The translations under genes were made by a program, and so were the position numbers. From Pseudomonas quebecensis (lineage in GTDB: Bacteria > Pseudomonadota > Gammaproteobacteria > Pseudomonadales > Pseudomonadaceae), in assembly GCF_026410085.1 (NCBI RefSeq), contig NZ_CP112866.1:1674001-1738000 (forward strand): a stretch of 64,000 nt of DNA. Direction: 5' to 3'. The notes under the pieces were generated by a model. The model saw only the letters and a program-made list of their open reading frames with translations, had not been told where the DNA came from and searched no databases. Below, in pieces: positions 58,221-64,000 of this stretch (position 1 is the first letter of the stretch; every line of letters starts with the position of its first letter).

Positions 58221-59138
58221 ATGCCCGCAAAAGTAGTGGTAATAGGCAGCTTGAACATGGACCTGGTCACCCGCGCCAGCCGTTTGCCGCGCGCCGGTGA
58301 AACGTTGATCGGCCAGACATTTTCCACCGTGCCCGGCGGTAAGGGCGCCAACCAGGCCGTGGCGGTGGCGCGCTTGGGAGGCGAGGTGGCGATGATCGGC
58401 TGCGTGGGCTCCGATGCCTACGGTAGCCAATTGCGCGATGCTTTGCTGGTCGAGGGTATCGATTGTCAGGCTGTGGCTGCCGTCACTGGCTCCAGCGGCG
58501 TGGCGTTGATCGTGGTGGATGACAGCAGCCAGAACGCGATCGTGATCGTGGCCGGCAGCAATGGCGCTCTGACGCCAGCCTCATTGCAAACGTTCGACGC
58601 GGTGCTGCAGGGGGCCGACGTGATCGTCTGCCAGCTTGAAGTGCCCATGGACACCGTAGGGTACGCCCTCAAGCGTGGCCGTGAACTGGGCAAGACCCTG
58701 ATCCTCAATCCGGCCCCGGCCAGTGGCCCGTTGCCGGCCGAGTGGTACGCCTCGATCGACTATCTGATTCCCAACGAAAGCGAAGCCAGTGCGCTGAGTG
58801 GCGTGACGGTCGATTCCCTCGACAGCGCCAAAGAAGCCGCGACTCGCCTGATCGAAGCCGGTGCCGGCAAAGTCATCGTTACCCTGGGTGCGCAAGGTGC
58901 GTTGTTTGCCGATGGCCAAGGGTTTGAGCACTTGGTGGCGCCCAAGGTCAAGGCGGTTGATACCACCGCAGCCGGCGACACCTTCGTGGGCGGTTTTGCA
59001 GCCGCATTGTCCGCTGGCAAAAGCGAAGCCGAGGCCATCCGCTTTGGCCAGGTTGCAGCCGCGCTGTCGGTCACCCGCGCTGGCGCACAACCTTCCATTC
59101 CAACGCTGCACGACGTACAAGGTTTTGTGCCCTCATGA
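58221..59138 (+). CDS. rbsK: Ribokinase
   Basis: A 305-residue PfkB-family kinase that converts ribose to ribose 5-phosphate. N-terminal IGSLNMDLV and [11 protein letters not shown] bind the sugar; the C-terminal signature [13 protein letters not shown] holds the catalytic Asp (about 255). It is cytoplasmic and feeds the pentose phosphate pathway. It overlaps rbsD by four bases. Confidence 0.96.
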   Translation: MPAKVVVIGSLNMDLVTRASRLPRAGETLIGQTFSTVPGGKGANQAVAVARLGGEVAMIGCVGSDAYGSQLRDALLVEGIDCQAVAAVTGSSGVALIVVDDSSQNAIVIVAGSNGALTPASLQTFDAVLQGADVIVCQLEVPMDTVGYALKRGRELGKTLILNPAPASGPLPAEWYASIDYLIPNESEASALSGVTVDSLDSAKEAATRLIEAGAGKVIVTLGAQGALFADGQGFEHLVAPKVKAVDTTAAGDTFVGGFAAALSAGKSEAEAIRFGQVAAALSVTRAGAQPSIPTLHDVQGFVPS

Positions 59139-59539
59139 AAAAGACTCCGCTGCTCAATATCGCGCTGTCGCGTGTGATCGCCTCCCTGGGCCATGGCGAC
59201 ATCCTGGTCATCGGCGATGCCGGTCTGCCGGTGCCGCCGGGTGTCGAGCTGATCGACCTGGCGTTGACCCAGGGTATTCCTGACTTCATCAGCACTTTGC
59301 GCATTGTGCTCAGTGAAATGCAGGTGGAGAGTCATGTGCTGGCCAACGAGATTCTGCTCAAACAGCCAACGGCGCTGGCGCAGCTCAATACCCTGGCTGA
59401 CCAGGCCGCGCTCGGCGAGCGTCACCTGCTCAGCCATGATGAGTTCAAACAGCTGAGTCGCAAGGCGCGCGCCGTGGTGCGCACTGGCGAGTGTCAGCCT
59501 TACTGCAATATTGCGCTGGTGTCCGGCGTGACGTTCTAG
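59135..59539 (+). CDS. rbsD: D-ribose pyranase
   Basis: A 134-residue pyranase that speeds conversion of beta-pyranose ribose to the furanose form used by ribokinase. The catalytic His20 is in [18 protein letters not shown] with Asp28, and the ending [18 protein letters not shown] is family-typical. It overlaps rbsK (ATGA). In this operon it is after rbsK, unlike E. coli where rbsD is first. Confidence 0.95.
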   Translation: MKKTPLLNIALSRVIASLGHGDILVIGDAGLPVPPGVELIDLALTQGIPDFISTLRIVLSEMQVESHVLANEILLKQPTALAQLNTLADQAALGERHLLSHDEFKQLSRKARAVVRTGECQPYCNIALVSGVTF

Positions 59540-59562
59540 TCTTTTCCAACAAGGAGTGTTCT

Positions 59563-60591
59563 ATGCAACGTGGTCTACCCATCCTGAGAAATCTGTTCCG
59601 GAGTGTTCTGCTTTTGTCCGCACTCACTGCAGCAAGCGCCCAGGCGGCGGAAAAAATCGACCTGATCATCGACACCGATCCTGGCGCCGATGATGTGGTG
59701 GCATTGTTGTTCGCCATGGCCTCTCCGGAAGAGCTGAGCATCCGCGCGCTCACCACCGTCGCCGGTAACGTGCGCCTGGACAAAACTTCCCGTAACGCAA
59801 GGCTGGCCCGCGAGTGGGCGGGGCGCGAGGATATCCCGGTATACGCCGGTGCGCCGGCGCCGCTGCTGCGCACGCCGATCTATGCCGAGAATATTCATGG
59901 CAAGGAAGGCATTTCCGGTGTGACCGTGCACGAGCCCAAGAAGGGGCTTGCTGAAGGTAATGCCGTCGATTACCTGATCAAGACTTTGCGTGCCGCCAAA
60001 CCACACAGCATTACCATCGCCATGCTCGGCCCGCAGACCAACCTGGCGCTGGCCCTGACCCAGGATCCGGAAATCACCCAAGGTATCAAGGAAGTGGTGG
60101 TGATGGGCGGTGCGCACTTCAACGGTGGCAATATCACGCCGGTGGCTGAGTTCAACCTGTTCGCGGACCCCGTCGCAGCGGAAATCGTGCTCAAGAGCGG
60201 CGTCAAGCTGACCTACCTGCCGCTGGACGTGACCCACAAAGTGCTCACCAGTGAGGCGCGCTTGAAGAAAATCGCCGACCTCAAGAACAATGCGAGCAAG
60301 GTGGTCGGCGACATTCTCAATGAGTACGTCAAAGGCGACATGGAGCACTACGGCATTCCCGGTGGCCCTGTTCACGATGCCACCGTAGTTGCTTACCTGC
60401 TCAAGCCCTCGCTGTTCAGCGGTCGAGCGGTCAACGTGGTGGTAGACAGTCGTGAAGGCCCGACCTTCGGCCAGACTATCGTCGATTGGTACGACGGCCT
60501 GAAACAACCGAAAAACGCGTTCTGGGTTGAGAACGGCGATGCCCAGGGCTTTTTCGATCTGTTGACCGAACGTCTGGCGCGCCTTAAGTAA
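59563..60591 (+). CDS. Exported inosine-uridine-type nucleoside hydrolase
   Basis: A 342-residue nucleoside hydrolase with the calcium/ribose site IIDTDPGADD (Asp37, Asp39, Asp43, Asp44) and the later segments NLALALTQDPEI, EFNLFADPVAA and the catalytic-side HDATVVAYLL. It has a clear N-terminal signal peptide (1-29, ending AQA-AE), so it is expected in the periplasm, whereas the classical enzymes are cytoplasmic. It starts 23 bases after rbsD with AAGGAG. It would release ribose from nucleosides next to the RbsBAC importer. Confidence 0.9.
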   Translation: MQRGLPILRNLFRSVLLLSALTAASAQAAEKIDLIIDTDPGADDVVALLFAMASPEELSIRALTTVAGNVRLDKTSRNARLAREWAGREDIPVYAGAPAPLLRTPIYAENIHGKEGISGVTVHEPKKGLAEGNAVDYLIKTLRAAKPHSITIAMLGPQTNLALALTQDPEITQGIKEVVVMGGAHFNGGNITPVAEFNLFADPVAAEIVLKSGVKLTYLPLDVTHKVLTSEARLKKIADLKNNASKVVGDILNEYVKGDMEHYGIPGGPVHDATVVAYLLKPSLFSGRAVNVVVDSREGPTFGQTIVDWYDGLKQPKNAFWVENGDAQGFFDLLTERLARLK

Positions 60592-60623
60592 ACCTGTGTC
60601 GGTCGGCGCTCGCCGGCCGGCTC

Positions 60624-60836
60624 TCAGTCTCGCTCGGGTTTTTCTGCGCCCCTGTGATCGGCCGGGTATTTTTCGAATACCTGGCCGATGAAAGCTTGTG
60701 CGGCCTCAGTGCCCATTTCCTTGACCAGCAGATCAATTCCGATAATCGCCAGCTCCTCAGGGCTGCCAGGGCTATAGGCGCTTTGGCCCTGAGGCCACTT
60801 GGCTTTGATGTCGGCTTGGAGCGTTACGGTGGTCAT
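60624..60836 (-). CDS. Small hypothetical cytoplasmic protein
   Basis: A 70-residue protein with a basic N-terminus and a helical C-terminal half (ELAIIGIDLLVKEMGTEAAQ). No signal peptide, no membrane segment and no family recognised. ATG at 60836 has only a weak GCGAGA upstream. It is convergent with the nucleoside hydrolase gene. The pattern looks like a real small gene, but the evidence is thin. Confidence 0.55.
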   Translation of the reverse strand: MTTVTLQADIKAKWPQGQSAYSPGSPEELAIIGIDLLVKEMGTEAAQAFIGQVFEKYPADHRGAEKPERD

Positions 60837-61006
60837 GAAAATCTCGCGAGGCTGAAAATACTGGGCAGGGCGCTGGAGCGCGGTTTCTGGCCACGCAGTT
60901 AATCATCTTGCAGGCTGTTTGGCACTGATACTTAGGCATGAGACGCTCAGGCGTTCGCTCGAACTGTGCGACACTCGCACCGTGTTTAACCATCGGGAAC
61001 CACCGC

Positions 61007-61315
61007 GTGCAGATCGATTTGAATAACCCCGAGAGCCTCACACGGGATGCCGTGCGCCAATTGCTCGCCAGTGCCAGTGACGACGAACATGCCCAACTGC
61101 GGGTGACCAAGGCCGGCATAGCCTACATCTCATCCGGAAAGGCCGTGGGTGGGGTCGACATCGCAGGGTTGCTGTTTCGCTTGGAGACGTGGGCCAAAGG
61201 TTCCGGGTACGTCGGAAACGTGGCAGCCAGTGACGAAGTGTGGGTCACGCAGATTTTCAACGCGTTGAAGCAGAACTGGCCTACGCCGGCAGATGCCTAC
61301 ATCGATATCTACTGA
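61007..61315 (+). CDS. Small hypothetical protein
   Basis: A 102-residue soluble protein (VQIDLNNPESLTRDAVRQLL ... DAYIDIY). Aromatic residues are spread through the C-terminal half. No family recognised. I prefer GTG at 61007 over ATG at 60938 because GGGAA lies upstream and the sequence before it is not protein-like. It is divergent from the 60624 gene and 144 bases before the I78 lipoprotein gene. Confidence 0.6.
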   Translation: MQIDLNNPESLTRDAVRQLLASASDDEHAQLRVTKAGIAYISSGKAVGGVDIAGLLFRLETWAKGSGYVGNVAASDEVWVTQIFNALKQNWPTPADAYIDIY

Positions 61316-61459
61316 TTGCATTCATATCTGGTCACGATTGACCTGGCGAATGCCCCGCAAGAGTCAGGCAGACTTGCCCCTTGACGGTTTACGTCTTGAA
61401 ACCAAATCGTAAGACCGCTGTCGCACGATCTCTGTCCATTTTTTATCATAGGAGGCTTC

Positions 61460-61777
61460 ATGCCTTGGAAGCTCGCATCATTCGGTACTTTGTTGGCGGC
61501 ACTCGCACTGGCGGGTTGCAGCACCTCGGGTACCTCTGAGCCGGCCAAAGATGCCGTGGCCGACGCCGGCCATAGCCGCTGTGAGGCGAAGGCCGCCGAA
61601 TTTGCGATTGGCCAGAAAGCCTCTGCGCAACTGCTTGAGCAGGCACGCGCGCGATCCGGTGCGCAGAATGCGCGGATCCTCAAGCCCAACGATATGATCA
61701 CCCTGGAATATCGCTCCGACCGCCTGAACCTGAATACCGATGACAACCTGGTGATCACTCGGGTTAATTGCGGCTGA
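61460..61777 (+). CDS. I78-type peptidase-inhibitor lipoprotein
   Basis: A 105-residue lipoprotein: signal peptide with lipobox LALAGC (Cys at 20), short linker, then an I78 inhibitor-like domain (RCEAKAAEFAIGQKAS ... DNLVITRVNCG) with a Cys near each end that may pair. Such domains inhibit serine peptidases in fungi; the bacterial role is unknown. ATG at 61460 follows AGGAGG. It ends before a bidirectional terminator shared with the cold-shock gene. Confidence 0.82.
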   Translation: MPWKLASFGTLLAALALAGCSTSGTSEPAKDAVADAGHSRCEAKAAEFAIGQKASAQLLEQARARSGAQNARILKPNDMITLEYRSDRLNLNTDDNLVITRVNCG

Positions 61778-61803
61778 TCGATATCGACCTTCGCAGCGCC
61801 CAT

Positions 61804-61835
61804 AAAAAACCCCGTCACATGGACGGGGTTTTTTT
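61804..61835. terminator. Bidirectional intrinsic terminator
   Basis: Stem AAAAACCCCGTC / GACGGGGTTTTT with a five-base loop ACATG, T-rich on both strands. It separates the convergent I78 and cold-shock genes. Confidence 0.92.
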
Positions 61836-61849
61836 AGCTCAGCGGAGAA

Positions 61850-62062
61850 TTACTCGCCGCGAACCTGTGCAGCTTGCATACCCTTTTGGCCTTTCTCAGC
61901 CACGAAGGAAACGGTTTGGCCTTCTTTCAGGCTTTTGAAACCGTCGCTTTCGATAGCTTTGAAGTGTACGAACAGGTCGTCACCGCCACCTTGAGGAGTG
62001 ATGAAGCCGAAGCCTTTTTCATCGTTGAACCATTTAACGGTGCCGGTTTGGCGATTAGACAT
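61850..62062 (-). CDS. Cold-shock protein, CspA family
   Basis: A 70-residue single cold-shock domain protein. RNP1 is KGFGFI and RNP2 is LFVHF, both intact ([24 protein letters not shown]). It binds single-stranded nucleic acid and keeps mRNA open. ATG at 62062 follows AGATACACC, with a moderately long leader before it. It converges on the I78 gene through a shared terminator. Confidence 0.95.
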   Translation of the reverse strand: MSNRQTGTVKWFNDEKGFGFITPQGGGDDLFVHFKAIESDGFKSLKEGQTVSFVAEKGQKGMQAAQVRGE

Positions 62063-62217
62063 GGTGTATCTCCAAGAAACATATATTTTCAGTAGTGCTG
62101 TGCTGCTCAGGCCAACTGGGCACACCGGGCTATCATAGTCGAAATGTTCGGCTTGGGAGCCCCCCCAAGGCATTGTTTGCTAATCAATAGCGTTGCGTTT
62201 AGCCCTTTGACTGGCTG

Positions 62218-62240
62218 AAAGCCCCGGTCTACGGGGCTTT
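62218..62240. terminator. AAAGCCCCG hairpin upstream of the cold-shock gene
   Basis: Perfect stem AAAGCCCCG / CGGGGCTTT with loop GTCTA. It lies downstream of the minus-strand 104-residue gene and probably ends that transcript. Confidence 0.65.
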
Positions 62241-62351
62241 GATGCAAAACATAAGGGTGTAAAAAAAGCCGTAAAAGCTGCGTATTTTGTGAGAAACGAG
62301 GCATTTCAGGCCGTTTTTTCAGGCAAATAGCCGTCTGATCGGGCGGCGATA

Positions 62352-62666
62352 TTACTTTTTCTTCACGACTTTGCAGGACGAAATAGCCGCCACCGCTTTG
62401 TTTTTAAGCTGCGGGCTGGCGTTCTGGTTAGTCATGAGTTCTTTGATTTCTGCAGTACTCAATTCCGCGTTGATTTTGTCCGCGCCACATTCGCAATGGG
62501 CCTTGGCGGTCTTGGCGTCCACGTTCTGGCTGGCTGCGGCGCTGCAGTCGCTGACAAAGCTTTCACGGGCACCGGCTGGCCAGTTAGACGGGGCTGCGGC
62601 CTGAGCGCCGAAGGAAAGAACAGTCAGGGAGGCGGCGAGAGCGAGGGTCGAGGTAAAACGCATCAT
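62352..62666 (-). CDS. Small exported protein with four cysteines
   Basis: A 104-residue protein with a signal peptide (1-24, ending AQA-AA) and a mature part of about 80 residues. Cysteines occur in SDCSAA, AHCECGAD and SSCKVVKKK, which suggests disulfide bonds in the periplasm. No named family recognised. AGGAG lies seven bases before the first ATG at 62666. Alone between the cold-shock gene and thrS. Confidence 0.72.
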   Translation of the reverse strand: MMRFTSTLALAASLTVLSFGAQAAAPSNWPAGARESFVSDCSAAASQNVDAKTAKAHCECGADKINAELSTAEIKELMTNQNASPQLKNKAVAAISSCKVVKKK

Positions 62667-63031
62667 GGGATGCTCCTATGGGTCGAGGACGAACGGCGAT
62701 TCTCAGTGGCTTTGAGGCGCCGCGTACAGCTCAAGTTCACTTTTGCAGCTATAAAGCCTGGAAATCTGCATTACCGGCGGCGGCGGCTCTGCGATGACCG
62801 TTCATCTGTGCTAGCATCGACGCCCTGGCTATTTCCCGGTGTGCCAAAGGCCGCCTTGCCACGTTACTTTTGTTCACTCCAGTCACTCTGGTTCGATGAT
62901 CGGTTGGCCGAGAGGCTCCTGCCGCTGTAAGGCAGGCGTTCAGAAATGAACGGCCTGATATTGGATCTTGTACTGGCTCATCCCAACCCACGTGACCTTT
63001 GGTAGGGGTCACCACTAGGAGAGGAGGCGCC
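62667..63031. promoter_or_regulatory. Gene-free region and leader of thrS
   Basis: About 365 bases. Near the end a hairpin GTGACC / GGTCAC (62992-63012) lies just before the ribosome site AGGAGAGGAGG, where a translational operator could act, as in the E. coli thrS leader. The promoter was not recognised. Confidence 0.4.
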
Positions 63032-64000
63032 ATGCCAACTATTACTCTTCCCGACGGCAGTCAGCGTTCATTCGATCATCCGGTTTCGGTAGCCGAAGTC
63101 GCCGCGTCGATTGGCGCAGGCCTGGCCAAGGCCACCGTGGCCGGCAAGGTCGACGGCAAACTGGTCGATGCCAGCGACCTGATCACCAGCGATGCCAGCC
63201 TGCAAATCATCACGCCCAAGGACCAAGAGGGGCTGGAGATCATTCGCCACTCCTGTGCGCACTTGATTGGCCATGCGGTCAAACAACTGTACCCGACTGC
63301 AAAAATGGTGATCGGCCCGGTCATTGAAGAAGGCTTTTATTACGATATCGCCTACGAGCGTCCTTTTACTCCGGATGACCTCGCGGCCATCGAACAGCGC
63401 ATGCACGCCCTGATCGAAAAAGATTACGACGTGATCAAGAAGGTCACGCCGCGCGCCGAAGTGATCGATGTGTTCACCGCCCGCGGCGAAGATTACAAGC
63501 TGCGTCTGGTCGAAGACATGCCGGACGAGCAGGCCATGGGCCTGTACTACCACGAAGAATACGTGGACATGTGCCGTGGTCCGCACGTGCCGAACACGCG
63601 CTTCCTCAAGTCGTTCAAATTGACCAAGTTGTCCGGCGCCTATTGGCGCGGCGACGCCAAGAATGAGCAGCTGCAGCGTATCTACGGTACTGCCTGGGCT
63701 GACAAGAAGCAGCTGGCCGCTTATATCCAGCGTATCGAAGAAGCCGAAAAACGCGATCACCGCAAGATCGGCAAGCGCCTGAACCTGTTTCACCTCCAGG
63801 AAGAAGCGCCGGGCATGGTGTTCTGGCACCCGAATGGCTGGACTCTGTACCAGGTGCTTGAGCAATACATGCGCAAGGTTCAGCGCGAAAACGGCTACCT
63901 GGAGATCAAGACTCCGCAGGTCGTTGATCGCAGCCTGTGGGAGAAATCCGGGCACTGGGCCAACTACGCCGACAACATGTTCACTACGCAATCGGAAAAC
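63032..64000 (+). CDS. thrS: Threonyl-tRNA synthetase, 3' part off the right edge
   Basis: The first 323 codons of ThrRS, normally about 640 residues. The TGS domain is at about 1-60 ([11 protein letters not shown]), and the editing-site motif is HSCAHLIGH (His73, His77). CRGPHVPNT and the beginning of the class II catalytic core with MVFWHPNGW follow. It charges tRNA-Thr and removes mischarged Ser in the N2 domain. ATG at 63032 follows GGAGAGGAGGCGCC. Confidence 0.96.
   Translation, partial: MPTITLPDGSQRSFDHPVSVAEVAASIGAGLAKATVAGKVDGKLVDASDLITSDASLQIITPKDQEGLEIIRHSCAHLIGHAVKQLYPTAKMVIGPVIEEGFYYDIAYERPFTPDDLAAIEQRMHALIEKDYDVIKKVTPRAEVIDVFTARGEDYKLRLVEDMPDEQAMGLYYHEEYVDMCRGPHVPNTRFLKSFKLTKLSGAYWRGDAKNEQLQRIYGTAWADKKQLAAYIQRIEEAEKRDHRKIGKRLNLFHLQEEAPGMVFWHPNGWTLYQVLEQYMRKVQRENGYLEIKTPQVVDRSLWEKSGHWANYADNMFTTQSEN

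Overview
The window is chromosomal DNA of a Pseudomonas, most likely of the P. fluorescens lineage. The evidence is the GC-rich codon usage, the gene neighbourhoods leuC-leuD-leuB-asd-usg-fimV-truA-trpF-accD-folC-dedD-cvpA-purF-metZ, the Pseudomonas-typical small families (DUF1652, DUF1654, DUF2790), an RsmE-type CsrA protein, and the GGGGGCTTGCCCCC type of REP palindrome common in fluorescent pseudomonads. The organism is inferred from these features, not from any database search.

Layout. 1-4.5 kb: a KaiC-like ATPase (cut by the left edge), a succinate-semialdehyde-type dehydrogenase divergent from a LysR regulator, a small membrane protein and an aromatic aminotransferase. 4.9-9.3 kb: uvrB, gltX and a duplicated tRNA-Ala/tRNA-Glu pair. 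9.4-12.3 kb: a TetR regulator with a perfect palindromic operator, a hydrolase, a thioesterase and dusC. 12.3-13.6 kb: an atypical gene preceded by a good match to an HrpL (hrp) box and encoding a Cys/His protein that may be a type III secreted effector. 13.6-18 kb: a large PAS-GGDEF-EAL protein and a LysR regulator. 18-36.4 kb: the housekeeping block for leucine, aspartate-family, tryptophan, fatty-acid, folate, purine and methionine synthesis. 36.4-40.6 kb: tRNA-Val and two tRNA-Asp genes, a PuuB-like oxidase, and a second tRNA-Val whose intrinsic terminator is followed four bases later by a complete group II intron with its maturase.

40.6-53.1 kb: a coiled-coil protein, a LOV-domain hybrid histidine kinase, a DUF969-DUF979-pcp operon, a CigR-like protein, a DUF2790/CusR/CusS-like metal-sensing operon, a HAD phosphatase, several small proteins, rsmE, a SPOR lipoprotein, a DUF1654-endA pair behind a perfect CTGT-N8-ACAG SOS box, and periplasmic glutaminase-asparaginase. 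53.4-60.6 kb: the ribose operon rbsBACRKD, with promoter and LacI-type operator visible, followed by an exported nucleoside hydrolase. This order suggests that nucleosides are split outside the cytoplasm and the ribose is imported, isomerised and phosphorylated. 60.6-64 kb: small proteins, an I78-type inhibitor lipoprotein, a cold-shock protein, and the 5' part of thrS at the right edge.

Most of the window is ordinary core genome. The best leads for something new are the hrp-box-linked gene at 12.7 kb, the SOS-linked DUF1654-endA operon, the group II intron behind tRNA-Val, and the TetR palindrome. I saw no CRISPR array, prophage, IS element or defence island.
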